This document shows positions 1-11,116 of a stretch of DNA of 64,000 nucleotides, one piece after another. The stretch is from Brassica napus (lineage: Eukaryota > Streptophyta > Magnoliopsida > Brassicales > Brassicaceae): contig NW_026016875.1 of assembly GCF_020379485.1 (NCBI RefSeq), forward strand, positions 1 through 64,000, in the 5' to 3' direction. Under the pieces are notes generated by a model that was not told the origin of the DNA, ran no database searches, and saw nothing but the letters and a program-made list of their open reading frames with translations. The position numbers were made by a program, and so were the translations under genes. Within the stretch, counting starts at the first letter, position 1. Each line of letters opens with the position of its first letter.

Positions 1-93
1 GAAACAAAACGGCAAGAATCATGTGGGGCCCACGGCCTTACACTTGGATTGGCCGGGAAGGATAATAATAGAAACGAGAGTGATGTACTGACG
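1..93 (+). other. 3' part of a 5S spacer, with the altered promoter of copy 1
   Basis: The window opens inside a spacer, at the equivalent of base 14878 of the reference unit. Compared with the consensus, the A run at 16-18 lacks two A, GTGGGCCCCAC reads GTGGGGCCCAC, the run before the TATA box lacks two A, and an extra G precedes the gene. All are small indels or run-length shifts. Confidence 0.9.
61..70 (+). promoter_or_regulatory. Disrupted TATA box of 5S copy 1
   Basis: Every other gene has GGATATATAG here. Copy 1 reads GATAATAATA, with extra A residues that break the TATATA motif. If real, this copy has a weakened upstream element. If not, it is a consensus error at the sequence edge. 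Confidence 0.7.
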
Positions 94-210
94 GGGTGCG
101 ATCATACCAGCACTAATGCACCGGATCCCATCAGAACTCCGCAGTTAAGCGTGCTTGGGCGAGAGTAGTACTAGATGGGTGACCTCCCGGGAACCTCGTG
201 TTGCACCCCT
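94..210 (+). rRNA. 5S: 5S rRNA copy 1, indel-bearing (117 nt)
   Basis: It is recognisable end to end but three bases short. One G is missing in the C box (CTAGATGGGT near 171-180), GT is missing near 192 (GGGAACCTCG), and an extra G sits just before the start. The loss in the C box would be expected to impair TFIIIA binding and helix pairing, so this is either a pseudogene copy or poor consensus at the sequence edge. The tail is T5-A-T17, lacking the usual AA; the next start is 496 bp on. Confidence 0.85.
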
Positions 211-370
211 TTTTATTTTTTTTTTTTTTTTTAGCCTAAAACGAGTTTAAACTTGGAAACCTCATAACTTTTGAACCGTGAGGAACTACGTCGCCCATAG
301 CACCATTTCGGAAAGCCCCAGAAACCATAATGGGCGGTGAATAGGGGGCGCAATTTTTCGGGCTCAAATT

Positions 371-390
371 CAGTTCATTGCCTTCCTCAA
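371..390 (+). other. Divergent spacer block in unit 1
   Basis: Where all other units read CAGCCGTTTTGACCCTCAA, unit 1 reads CAGTTCATTGCCTTCCTCAA. Several substitutions plus one extra base destroy the left arm of the spacer palindrome described at 14754. Confidence 0.8.
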
Positions 391-441
391 ACGGGCTGCG
401 GAAAGTTATGGCACGTAAAAAAGATCGAAAGCGGATTCTCA

Positions 442-466
442 AGGTTTTTTTTATGCTTCTCTTAAC
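442..466 (+). other. Second divergent spacer block in unit 1
   Basis: The consensus AAGGTGTTTTTGATGC becomes AAGGTTTTTTTTATGC, followed by an extra C in CTTCTCTTAAC. This is a mixture of substitution-like and indel changes not seen in later units. Confidence 0.75.
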
Positions 467-589
467 GCCGTTAACCTCGATGCACTTTTTCGCTCGAAAC
501 AAAACGGCAAGAAAATCATGTGGGCCCCACGGCCTTACACTTGGATTGGCCGGGAAAAGGATATATAGAAACGAGAGTGATGTACTGAC

Positions 590-708
590 GGGTGCGATCA
601 TACCAGCACTAATGCACCGGATCCCATCAGAACTCCGCAGTTAAGCGTGCTTGGGCGAGAGTAGTACTAGGATGGGTGACCTCCCGGAAGTCCTCGTGTT
701 GCACCCCT
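590..708 (+). rRNA. 5S: 5S rRNA copy 2 (119 nt)
   Basis: One G is missing from the CCCGGGAA run (reads CTCCCGGAAG at 681-690). Terminator T5-A-T6-AA-T8. The spacer has one C fewer at 812-815, a C-to-T change at 855, and an extra A in CACAGTAAAA. Next start 495 bp on. Confidence 0.93.
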
Positions 709-1084
709 TTTTATTTTTTAATTTTTTTTAGCCTAAAACGAGTTTAAACTTGGAAACCTCATAACTTTTGAACCGTGAGGAACTACGTCGCCCATAGCAC
801 CATTTCGGAAAGCCCAGAAACCATAATGGGCGGTGAATAGGGGGCGCAATTTTTTGGGCTCAAATTCAGCCGTTTTGACCCTCAAACGGGCTGCGGAAAG
901 TTATGGCACAGTAAAAAAGATCGAAAGCGGATTCTCAAGGTGTTTTTGATGCTTTCTTAACGCCGTTAACCTCGATGCACTTTTTCGCTCGAAACAAAAC
1001 GGCAAGAAAATCATGTGGGCCCCACGGCCTTACACTTGGATTGGCCGGGAAAAGGATATATAGAAACGAGAGTGATGTACTGAC

Positions 1085-1204
1085 GGGTGCGATCATACCA
1101 GCACTAATGCACCGGATCCCATCAGAACTCCGCAGTTAAGCGTGCTTGGGCGAGAGTAGTACTAGGATGGGTGACCTCCCGGGAAGTCCTCGTGTTGCAC
1201 CCCT
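1085..1204 (+). rRNA. 5S: 5S rRNA copy 3
   Basis: Full 120 nt. The spacer lacks one A near 1410 and one A near 1548. 495 bp to the next start. Confidence 0.97.
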
Positions 1205-1579
1205 TTTTATTTTTTAATTTTTTTTTAGCCTAAAACGAGTTTAAACTTGGAAACCTCATAACTTTTGAACCGTGAGGAACTACGTCGCCCATAGCACCAT
1301 TTCGGAAAGCCCCAGAAACCATAATGGGCGGTGAATAGGGGGCGCAATTTTTCGGGCTCAAATTCAGCCGTTTTGACCCTCAAACGGGCTGCGGAAAGTT
1401 ATGGCACGTAAAAAGATCGAAAGCGGATTCTCAAGGTGTTTTTGATGCTTTCTTAACGCCGTTAACCTCGATGCACTTTTTCGCTCGAAACAAAACGGCA
1501 AGAAAATCATGTGGGCCCCACGGCCTTACACTTGGATTGGCCGGGAAAGGATATATAGAAACGAGAGTGATGTACTGAC

Positions 1580-1698
1580 GGGTGCGATCATACCAGCACT
1601 AATGCACCGGATCCCATCAGAACTCCGCAGTTAAGCGTGCTTGGGCGAGAGTAGTACTAGGATGGGTGACCTCCCGGGAAGTCCTCGTGTTGCACCCT
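1580..1698 (+). rRNA. 5S: 5S rRNA copy 4 (119 nt)
   Basis: One C is missing from the terminal CCCC (GCACCCTTT). This is the shortest unit, 492 bp: its spacer also lacks one A at 1732-1737, one T at 1738-1742, one A near 1893 and one C near 2008, and AGCC after the T run reads TGCC. Confidence 0.93.
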
Positions 1699-2071
1699 TT
1701 TTATTTTTTAATTTTTTTTTTGCCTAAACGAGTTAAACTTGGAAACCTCATAACTTTTGAACCGTGAGGAACTACGTCGCCCATAGCACCATTTCGGAAA
1801 GCCCCAGAAACCATAATGGGCGGTGAATAGGGGGCGCAATTTTTCGGGCTCAAATTCAGCCGTTTTGACCCTCAAACGGGCTGCGGAAAGTTATGGCACG
1901 TAAAAAGATCGAAAGCGGATTCTCAAGGTGTTTTTGATGCTTTCTTAACGCCGTTAACCTCGATGCACTTTTTCGCTCGAAACAAAACGGCAAGAAAATC
2001 ATGTGGGCCCACGGCCTTACACTTGGATTGGCCGGGAAAAGGATATATAGAAACGAGAGTGATGTACTGAC

Positions 2072-2191
2072 GGGTGCGATCATACCAGCACTAATGCACC
2101 GGATCCCATCAGAACTCCGCAGTTAAGCGTGCTTGGGCGAGAGTAGTACTAGGATGGGTGACCTCCCGGGAAGTCCTCGTGTTGCACCCCT
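2072..2191 (+). rRNA. 5S: 5S rRNA copy 5
   Basis: Full 120 nt with an 8-T tail. The spacer lacks one T (AACTTTGAAC near 2250), one G (TTTCGAAAG near 2289) and one G (AGGGGCGC at 2321). 493 bp to the next start. Confidence 0.97.
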
Positions 2192-2564
2192 TTTTATTTT
2201 TTAATTTTTTTTAGCCTAAAACGAGTTTAAACTTGGAAACCTCATAACTTTGAACCGTGAGGAACTACGTCGCCCATAGCACCATTTCGAAAGCCCCAGA
2301 AACCATAATGGGCGGTGAATAGGGGCGCAATTTTTCGGGCTCAAATTCAGCCGTTTTGACCCTCAAACGGGCTGCGGAAAGTTATGGCACGTAAAAAAGA
2401 TCGAAAGCGGATTCTCAAGGTGTTTTTGATGCTTTCTTAACGCCGTTAACCTCGATGCACTTTTTCGCTCGAAACAAAACGGCAAGAAAATCATGTGGGC
2501 CCCACGGCCTTACACTTGGATTGGCCGGGAAAAGGATATATAGAAACGAGAGTGATGTACTGAC

Positions 2565-2683
2565 GGGTGCGATCATACCAGCACTAATGCACCGGATCCC
2601 ATCAGAACTCCGCAGTTAAGCGTGCTTGGGCGAGAGTAGTACTAGGATGGGTGACCTCCCGGAAGTCCTCGTGTTGCACCCCT
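2565..2683 (+). rRNA. 5S: 5S rRNA copy 6 (119 nt)
   Basis: It has the same GGG-to-GG loss as copy 2. The tail is aberrant (T5-A-T6-A-T13). The spacer shares the AGGGGCGC variant of unit 5 and lacks GA near 2897, one T near 2958 and one A near 3026. 494 bp to the next start. Confidence 0.93.
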
Positions 2684-3058
2684 TTTTATTTTTTATTTTT
2701 TTTTTTTTAGCCTAAAACGAGTTTAAACTTGGAAACCTCATAACTTTTGAACCGTGAGGAACTACGTCGCCCATAGCACCATTTCGGAAAGCCCCAGAAA
2801 CCATAATGGGCGGTGAATAGGGGCGCAATTTTTCGGGCTCAAATTCAGCCGTTTTGACCCTCAAACGGGCTGCGGAAAGTTATGGCACGTAAAAAATCGA
2901 AAGCGGATTCTCAAGGTGTTTTTGATGCTTTCTTAACGCCGTTAACCTCGATGCACTTTTCGCTCGAAACAAAACGGCAAGAAAATCATGTGGGCCCCAC
3001 GGCCTTACACTTGGATTGGCCGGGAAAGGATATATAGAAACGAGAGTGATGTACTGAC

Positions 3059-3178
3059 GGGTGCGATCATACCAGCACTAATGCACCGGATCCCATCAGA
3101 ACTCCGCAGTTAAGCGTGCTTGGGCGAGAGTAGTACTAGGATGGGTGACCTCCCGGGAAGTCCTCGTGTTGCACCCCT
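3059..3178 (+). rRNA. 5S: 5S rRNA copy 7
   Basis: Full 120 nt. The first T run is one shorter (T4-A-T6-AA-T9). 496 bp to the next start. Confidence 0.97.
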
Positions 3179-3554
3179 TTTATTTTTTAATTTTTTTTTA
3201 GCCTAAAACGAGTTTAAACTTGGAAACCTCATAACTTTTGAACCGTGAGGAACTACGTCGCCCATAGCACCATTTCGGAAAGCCCCAGAAACCATAATGG
3301 GCGGTGAATAGGGGGCGCAATTTTTCGGGCTCAAATTCAGCCGTTTTGACCCTCAAACGGGCTGCGGAAAGTTATGGCACGTAAAAAAGATCGAAAGCGG
3401 ATTCTCAAGGTGTTTTTGATGCTTTCTTAACGCCGTTAACCTCGATGCACTTTTTCGCTCGAAACAAAACGGCAAGAAAATCATGTGGGCCCCACGGCCT
3501 TACACTTGGATTGGCCGGGAAAAGGATATATAGAAACGAGAGTGATGTACTGAC

Positions 3555-3674
3555 GGGTGCGATCATACCAGCACTAATGCACCGGATCCCATCAGAACTC
3601 CGCAGTTAAGCGTGCTTGGGCGAGAGTAGTACTAGGATGGGTGACCTCCCGGGAAGTCCTCGTGTTGCACCCCT
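3555..3674 (+). rRNA. 5S: 5S rRNA copy 8
   Basis: Full 120 nt, 9-T tail. In the spacer, TTTTTCGCTCG reads TTTTTTCTCG near 3948-3957. 496 bp to the next start. Confidence 0.97.
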
Positions 3675-4050
3675 TTTTATTTTTTAATTTTTTTTTAGCC
3701 TAAAACGAGTTTAAACTTGGAAACCTCATAACTTTTGAACCGTGAGGAACTACGTCGCCCATAGCACCATTTCGGAAAGCCCCAGAAACCATAATGGGCG
3801 GTGAATAGGGGGCGCAATTTTTCGGGCTCAAATTCAGCCGTTTTGACCCTCAAACGGGCTGCGGAAAGTTATGGCACGTAAAAAAGATCGAAAGCGGATT
3901 CTCAAGGTGTTTTTGATGCTTTCTTAACGCCGTTAACCTCGATGCACTTTTTTCTCGAAACAAAACGGCAAGAAAATCATGTGGGCCCCACGGCCTTACA
4001 CTTGGATTGGCCGGGAAAAGGATATATAGAAACGAGAGTGATGTACTGAC

Positions 4051-4170
4051 GGGTGCGATCATACCAGCACTAATGCACCGGATCCCATCAGAACTCCGCA
4101 GTTAAGCGTGCTTGGGCGAGAGTAGTACTAGGATGGGTGACCTCCCGGGAAGTCCTCGTGTTGCACCCCT
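4051..4170 (+). rRNA. 5S: 5S rRNA copy 9
   Basis: Full 120 nt, 9-T tail. The spacer has one T fewer near 4212, AGGGGGGCAA near 4303, one extra A near 4347, and one G fewer near 4509. 495 bp to the next start. Confidence 0.97.
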
Positions 4171-4545
4171 TTTTATTTTTTAATTTTTTTTTAGCCTAAA
4201 ACGAGTTTAAACTGGAAACCTCATAACTTTTGAACCGTGAGGAACTACGTCGCCCATAGCACCATTTCGGAAAGCCCCAGAAACCATAATGGGCGGTGAA
4301 TAGGGGGGCAATTTTTCGGGCTCAAATTCAGCCGTTTTGACCCTCAAAACGGGCTGCGGAAAGTTATGGCACGTAAAAAAGATCGAAAGCGGATTCTCAA
4401 GGTGTTTTTGATGCTTTCTTAACGCCGTTAACCTCGATGCACTTTTTCGCTCGAAACAAAACGGCAAGAAAATCATGTGGGCCCCACGGCCTTACACTTG
4501 GATTGGCCGGAAAAGGATATATAGAAACGAGAGTGATGTACTGAC

Positions 4546-4665
4546 GGGTGCGATCATACCAGCACTAATGCACCGGATCCCATCAGAACTCCGCAGTTAA
4601 GCGTGCTTGGGCGAGAGTAGTACTAGGATGGGTGACCTCCCGGGAAGTCCTCGTGTTGCACCCCT
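4546..4665 (+). rRNA. 5S: 5S rRNA copy 10
   Basis: Full 120 nt, 9-T tail. The spacer lacks one A near 4872. 496 bp to the next start. Confidence 0.97.
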
Positions 4666-5041
4666 TTTTATTTTTTAATTTTTTTTTAGCCTAAAACGAG
4701 TTTAAACTTGGAAACCTCATAACTTTTGAACCGTGAGGAACTACGTCGCCCATAGCACCATTTCGGAAAGCCCCAGAAACCATAATGGGCGGTGAATAGG
4801 GGGCGCAATTTTTCGGGCTCAAATTCAGCCGTTTTGACCCTCAAACGGGCTGCGGAAAGTTATGGCACGTAAAAAGATCGAAAGCGGATTCTCAAGGTGT
4901 TTTTGATGCTTTCTTAACGCCGTTAACCTCGATGCACTTTTTCGCTCGAAACAAAACGGCAAGAAAATCATGTGGGCCCCACGGCCTTACACTTGGATTG
5001 GCCGGGAAAAGGATATATAGAAACGAGAGTGATGTACTGAC

Positions 5042-5161
5042 GGGTGCGATCATACCAGCACTAATGCACCGGATCCCATCAGAACTCCGCAGTTAAGCGT
5101 GCTTGGGCGAGAGTAGTACTAGGATGGGTGACCTCCCGGGAAGTCCTCGTGTTGCACCCCT
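5042..5161 (+). rRNA. 5S: 5S rRNA copy 11
   Basis: Full 120 nt. Tail T5-A-T5-AA-T9. The spacer has ATGTGGCCCC (one G fewer, shared with unit 12) and GGCCGGAAAA. 494 bp to the next start. Confidence 0.97.
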
Positions 5162-5535
5162 TTTTATTTTTAATTTTTTTTTAGCCTAAAACGAGTTTAA
5201 ACTTGGAAACCTCATAACTTTTGAACCGTGAGGAACTACGTCGCCCATAGCACCATTTCGGAAAGCCCCAGAAACCATAATGGGCGGTGAATAGGGGGCG
5301 CAATTTTTCGGGCTCAAATTCAGCCGTTTTGACCCTCAAACGGGCTGCGGAAAGTTATGGCACGTAAAAAAGATCGAAAGCGGATTCTCAAGGTGTTTTT
5401 GATGCTTTCTTAACGCCGTTAACCTCGATGCACTTTTTCGCTCGAAACAAAACGGCAAGAAAATCATGTGGCCCCACGGCCTTACACTTGGATTGGCCGG
5501 AAAAGGATATATAGAAACGAGAGTGATGTACTGAC

Positions 5536-5655
5536 GGGTGCGATCATACCAGCACTAATGCACCGGATCCCATCAGAACTCCGCAGTTAAGCGTGCTTGG
5601 GCGAGAGTAGTACTAGGATGGGTGACCTCCCGGGAAGTCCTCGTGTTGCACCCCT
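5536..5655 (+). rRNA. 5S: 5S rRNA copy 12
   Basis: Full 120 nt, 9-T tail. The spacer shares ATGTGGCCCC with unit 11. 496 bp to the next start. Confidence 0.97.
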
Positions 5656-6031
5656 TTTTATTTTTTAATTTTTTTTTAGCCTAAAACGAGTTTAAACTTG
5701 GAAACCTCATAACTTTTGAACCGTGAGGAACTACGTCGCCCATAGCACCATTTCGGAAAGCCCCAGAAACCATAATGGGCGGTGAATAGGGGGCGCAATT
5801 TTTCGGGCTCAAATTCAGCCGTTTTGACCCTCAAACGGGCTGCGGAAAGTTATGGCACGTAAAAAAGATCGAAAGCGGATTCTCAAGGTGTTTTTGATGC
5901 TTTCTTAACGCCGTTAACCTCGATGCACTTTTTCGCTCGAAACAAAACGGCAAGAAAATCATGTGGCCCCACGGCCTTACACTTGGATTGGCCGGGAAAA
6001 GGATATATAGAAACGAGAGTGATGTACTGAC

Positions 6032-6151
6032 GGGTGCGATCATACCAGCACTAATGCACCGGATCCCATCAGAACTCCGCAGTTAAGCGTGCTTGGGCGA
6101 GAGTAGTACTAGGATGGGTGACCTCCCGGGAAGTCCTCGTGTTGCACCCCT
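6032..6151 (+). rRNA. 5S: 5S rRNA copy 13
   Basis: Full 120 nt, 8-T tail, 496-bp unit. From here the spacer reads as consensus unless noted. Confidence 0.97.
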
Positions 6152-6527
6152 TTTTATTTTTTAATTTTTTTTAGCCTAAAACGAGTTTAAACTTGGAAAC
6201 CTCATAACTTTTGAACCGTGAGGAACTACGTCGCCCATAGCACCATTTCGGAAAGCCCCAGAAACCATAATGGGCGGTGAATAGGGGGCGCAATTTTTCG
6301 GGCTCAAATTCAGCCGTTTTGACCCTCAAACGGGCTGCGGAAAGTTATGGCACGTAAAAAAGATCGAAAGCGGATTCTCAAGGTGTTTTTGATGCTTTCT
6401 TAACGCCGTTAACCTCGATGCACTTTTTCGCTCGAAACAAAACGGCAAGAAAATCATGTGGGCCCCACGGCCTTACACTTGGATTGGCCGGGAAAAGGAT
6501 ATATAGAAACGAGAGTGATGTACTGAC

Positions 6528-6647
6528 GGGTGCGATCATACCAGCACTAATGCACCGGATCCCATCAGAACTCCGCAGTTAAGCGTGCTTGGGCGAGAGT
6601 AGTACTAGGATGGGTGACCTCCCGGGAAGTCCTCGTGTTGCACCCCT
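6528..6647 (+). rRNA. 5S: 5S rRNA copy 14
   Basis: 120 nt, 9-T tail; first full 497-bp unit. Confidence 0.97.
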
Positions 6648-7024
6648 TTTTATTTTTTAATTTTTTTTTAGCCTAAAACGAGTTTAAACTTGGAAACCTC
6701 ATAACTTTTGAACCGTGAGGAACTACGTCGCCCATAGCACCATTTCGGAAAGCCCCAGAAACCATAATGGGCGGTGAATAGGGGGCGCAATTTTTCGGGC
6801 TCAAATTCAGCCGTTTTGACCCTCAAACGGGCTGCGGAAAGTTATGGCACGTAAAAAAGATCGAAAGCGGATTCTCAAGGTGTTTTTGATGCTTTCTTAA
6901 CGCCGTTAACCTCGATGCACTTTTTCGCTCGAAACAAAACGGCAAGAAAATCATGTGGGCCCCACGGCCTTACACTTGGATTGGCCGGGAAAAGGATATA
7001 TAGAAACGAGAGTGATGTACTGAC

Positions 7025-7144
7025 GGGTGCGATCATACCAGCACTAATGCACCGGATCCCATCAGAACTCCGCAGTTAAGCGTGCTTGGGCGAGAGTAGT
7101 ACTAGGATGGGTGACCTCCCGGGAAGTCCTCGTGTTGCACCCCT
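7025..7144 (+). rRNA. 5S: 5S rRNA copy 15
   Basis: 120 nt; middle T run is 7 (T5-A-T7-AA-T9); 498-bp unit. Confidence 0.97.
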
Positions 7145-7522
7145 TTTTATTTTTTTAATTTTTTTTTAGCCTAAAACGAGTTTAAACTTGGAAACCTCAT
7201 AACTTTTGAACCGTGAGGAACTACGTCGCCCATAGCACCATTTCGGAAAGCCCCAGAAACCATAATGGGCGGTGAATAGGGGGCGCAATTTTTCGGGCTC
7301 AAATTCAGCCGTTTTGACCCTCAAACGGGCTGCGGAAAGTTATGGCACGTAAAAAAGATCGAAAGCGGATTCTCAAGGTGTTTTTGATGCTTTCTTAACG
7401 CCGTTAACCTCGATGCACTTTTTCGCTCGAAACAAAACGGCAAGAAAATCATGTGGGCCCCACGGCCTTACACTTGGATTGGCCGGGAAAAGGATATATA
7501 GAAACGAGAGTGATGTACTGAC

Positions 7523-7642
7523 GGGTGCGATCATACCAGCACTAATGCACCGGATCCCATCAGAACTCCGCAGTTAAGCGTGCTTGGGCGAGAGTAGTAC
7601 TAGGATGGGTGACCTCCCGGGAAGTCCTCGTGTTGCACCCCT
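7523..7642 (+). rRNA. 5S: 5S rRNA copy 16
   Basis: 120 nt; tail T6-A-T6-AA-T8; GGCCGGAAAA (one G fewer) near 7980; 496-bp unit. Confidence 0.97.
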
Positions 7643-8018
7643 TTTTTATTTTTTAATTTTTTTTAGCCTAAAACGAGTTTAAACTTGGAAACCTCATAAC
7701 TTTTGAACCGTGAGGAACTACGTCGCCCATAGCACCATTTCGGAAAGCCCCAGAAACCATAATGGGCGGTGAATAGGGGGCGCAATTTTTCGGGCTCAAA
7801 TTCAGCCGTTTTGACCCTCAAACGGGCTGCGGAAAGTTATGGCACGTAAAAAAGATCGAAAGCGGATTCTCAAGGTGTTTTTGATGCTTTCTTAACGCCG
7901 TTAACCTCGATGCACTTTTTCGCTCGAAACAAAACGGCAAGAAAATCATGTGGGCCCCACGGCCTTACACTTGGATTGGCCGGAAAAGGATATATAGAAA
8001 CGAGAGTGATGTACTGAC

Positions 8019-8138
8019 GGGTGCGATCATACCAGCACTAATGCACCGGATCCCATCAGAACTCCGCAGTTAAGCGTGCTTGGGCGAGAGTAGTACTAGG
8101 ATGGGTGACCTCCCGGGAAGTCCTCGTGTTGCACCCCT
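8019..8138 (+). rRNA. 5S: 5S rRNA copy 17
   Basis: 120 nt; tail T5-A-T15 without the AA interruption; 495-bp unit. Confidence 0.97.
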
Positions 8139-8513
8139 TTTTATTTTTTTTTTTTTTTAGCCTAAAACGAGTTTAAACTTGGAAACCTCATAACTTTTGA
8201 ACCGTGAGGAACTACGTCGCCCATAGCACCATTTCGGAAAGCCCCAGAAACCATAATGGGCGGTGAATAGGGGGCGCAATTTTTCGGGCTCAAATTCAGC
8301 CGTTTTGACCCTCAAACGGGCTGCGGAAAGTTATGGCACGTAAAAAAGATCGAAAGCGGATTCTCAAGGTGTTTTTGATGCTTTCTTAACGCCGTTAACC
8401 TCGATGCACTTTTTCGCTCGAAACAAAACGGCAAGAAAATCATGTGGGCCCCACGGCCTTACACTTGGATTGGCCGGGAAAAGGATATATAGAAACGAGA
8501 GTGATGTACTGAC

Positions 8514-8633
8514 GGGTGCGATCATACCAGCACTAATGCACCGGATCCCATCAGAACTCCGCAGTTAAGCGTGCTTGGGCGAGAGTAGTACTAGGATGGG
8601 TGACCTCCCGGGAAGTCCTCGTGTTGCACCCCT
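8514..8633 (+). rRNA. 5S: 5S rRNA copy 18
   Basis: 120 nt; 8-T tail; spacer AGGGGCGC near 8765, one G fewer, as in units 5 and 6; 495-bp unit. Confidence 0.97.
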
Positions 8634-9008
8634 TTTTATTTTTTAATTTTTTTTAGCCTAAAACGAGTTTAAACTTGGAAACCTCATAACTTTTGAACCG
8701 TGAGGAACTACGTCGCCCATAGCACCATTTCGGAAAGCCCCAGAAACCATAATGGGCGGTGAATAGGGGCGCAATTTTTCGGGCTCAAATTCAGCCGTTT
8801 TGACCCTCAAACGGGCTGCGGAAAGTTATGGCACGTAAAAAAGATCGAAAGCGGATTCTCAAGGTGTTTTTGATGCTTTCTTAACGCCGTTAACCTCGAT
8901 GCACTTTTTCGCTCGAAACAAAACGGCAAGAAAATCATGTGGGCCCCACGGCCTTACACTTGGATTGGCCGGGAAAAGGATATATAGAAACGAGAGTGAT
9001 GTACTGAC

Positions 9009-9128
9009 GGGTGCGATCATACCAGCACTAATGCACCGGATCCCATCAGAACTCCGCAGTTAAGCGTGCTTGGGCGAGAGTAGTACTAGGATGGGTGACC
9101 TCCCGGGAAGTCCTCGTGTTGCACCCCT
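9009..9128 (+). rRNA. 5S: 5S rRNA copy 19
   Basis: 120 nt; 8-T tail; 496-bp unit. Confidence 0.97.
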
Positions 9129-9504
9129 TTTTATTTTTTAATTTTTTTTAGCCTAAAACGAGTTTAAACTTGGAAACCTCATAACTTTTGAACCGTGAGG
9201 AACTACGTCGCCCATAGCACCATTTCGGAAAGCCCCAGAAACCATAATGGGCGGTGAATAGGGGGCGCAATTTTTCGGGCTCAAATTCAGCCGTTTTGAC
9301 CCTCAAACGGGCTGCGGAAAGTTATGGCACGTAAAAAAGATCGAAAGCGGATTCTCAAGGTGTTTTTGATGCTTTCTTAACGCCGTTAACCTCGATGCAC
9401 TTTTTCGCTCGAAACAAAACGGCAAGAAAATCATGTGGGCCCCACGGCCTTACACTTGGATTGGCCGGGAAAAGGATATATAGAAACGAGAGTGATGTAC
9501 TGAC

Positions 9505-9624
9505 GGGTGCGATCATACCAGCACTAATGCACCGGATCCCATCAGAACTCCGCAGTTAAGCGTGCTTGGGCGAGAGTAGTACTAGGATGGGTGACCTCCC
9601 GGGAAGTCCTCGTGTTGCACCCCT
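9505..9624 (+). rRNA. 5S: 5S rRNA copy 20
   Basis: 120 nt; 9-T tail; 497-bp unit. Confidence 0.97.
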
Positions 9625-10001
9625 TTTTATTTTTTAATTTTTTTTTAGCCTAAAACGAGTTTAAACTTGGAAACCTCATAACTTTTGAACCGTGAGGAAC
9701 TACGTCGCCCATAGCACCATTTCGGAAAGCCCCAGAAACCATAATGGGCGGTGAATAGGGGGCGCAATTTTTCGGGCTCAAATTCAGCCGTTTTGACCCT
9801 CAAACGGGCTGCGGAAAGTTATGGCACGTAAAAAAGATCGAAAGCGGATTCTCAAGGTGTTTTTGATGCTTTCTTAACGCCGTTAACCTCGATGCACTTT
9901 TTCGCTCGAAACAAAACGGCAAGAAAATCATGTGGGCCCCACGGCCTTACACTTGGATTGGCCGGGAAAAGGATATATAGAAACGAGAGTGATGTACTGA
10001 C

Positions 10002-10121
10002 GGGTGCGATCATACCAGCACTAATGCACCGGATCCCATCAGAACTCCGCAGTTAAGCGTGCTTGGGCGAGAGTAGTACTAGGATGGGTGACCTCCCGGG
10101 AAGTCCTCGTGTTGCACCCCT
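10002..10121 (+). rRNA. 5S: 5S rRNA copy 21
   Basis: 120 nt; middle T run of 7, as in copy 15; 498-bp unit. Confidence 0.97.
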
Positions 10122-10499
10122 TTTTATTTTTTTAATTTTTTTTTAGCCTAAAACGAGTTTAAACTTGGAAACCTCATAACTTTTGAACCGTGAGGAACTA
10201 CGTCGCCCATAGCACCATTTCGGAAAGCCCCAGAAACCATAATGGGCGGTGAATAGGGGGCGCAATTTTTCGGGCTCAAATTCAGCCGTTTTGACCCTCA
10301 AACGGGCTGCGGAAAGTTATGGCACGTAAAAAAGATCGAAAGCGGATTCTCAAGGTGTTTTTGATGCTTTCTTAACGCCGTTAACCTCGATGCACTTTTT
10401 CGCTCGAAACAAAACGGCAAGAAAATCATGTGGGCCCCACGGCCTTACACTTGGATTGGCCGGGAAAAGGATATATAGAAACGAGAGTGATGTACTGAC

Positions 10500-10619
10500 G
10501 GGTGCGATCATACCAGCACTAATGCACCGGATCCCATCAGAACTCCGCAGTTAAGCGTGCTTGGGCGAGAGTAGTACTAGGATGGGTGACCTCCCGGGAA
10601 GTCCTCGTGTTGCACCCCT
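10500..10619 (+). rRNA. 5S: 5S rRNA copy 22
   Basis: 120 nt; 9-T tail; 497-bp unit. Confidence 0.97.
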
Positions 10620-10996
10620 TTTTATTTTTTAATTTTTTTTTAGCCTAAAACGAGTTTAAACTTGGAAACCTCATAACTTTTGAACCGTGAGGAACTACGT
10701 CGCCCATAGCACCATTTCGGAAAGCCCCAGAAACCATAATGGGCGGTGAATAGGGGGCGCAATTTTTCGGGCTCAAATTCAGCCGTTTTGACCCTCAAAC
10801 GGGCTGCGGAAAGTTATGGCACGTAAAAAAGATCGAAAGCGGATTCTCAAGGTGTTTTTGATGCTTTCTTAACGCCGTTAACCTCGATGCACTTTTTCGC
10901 TCGAAACAAAACGGCAAGAAAATCATGTGGGCCCCACGGCCTTACACTTGGATTGGCCGGGAAAAGGATATATAGAAACGAGAGTGATGTACTGAC

Positions 10997-11116
10997 GGGT
11001 GCGATCATACCAGCACTAATGCACCGGATCCCATCAGAACTCCGCAGTTAAGCGTGCTTGGGCGAGAGTAGTACTAGGATGGGTGACCTCCCGGGAAGTC
11101 CTCGTGTTGCACCCCT
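10997..11116 (+). rRNA. 5S: 5S rRNA copy 23
   Basis: 120 nt; 9-T tail; 497-bp unit. Confidence 0.97.

Noticed and set aside
236..644. Open frames at 236-601 (-) and 378-644 (+) as possible proteins
   Set aside because: They lie across a 5S spacer and gene and exist only because unit 1 has local differences that remove stop codons. Other units are closed, and the encoded sequences have no recognisable domain.
1856..6043. Minus-strand open frames at 1856-2083, 3850-4062, 4207-4476 and 5831-6043
   Set aside because: They are near-identical translations of the spacer and promoter strand, opened by single-base indels in the error-prone left edge. They carry no coding signal.
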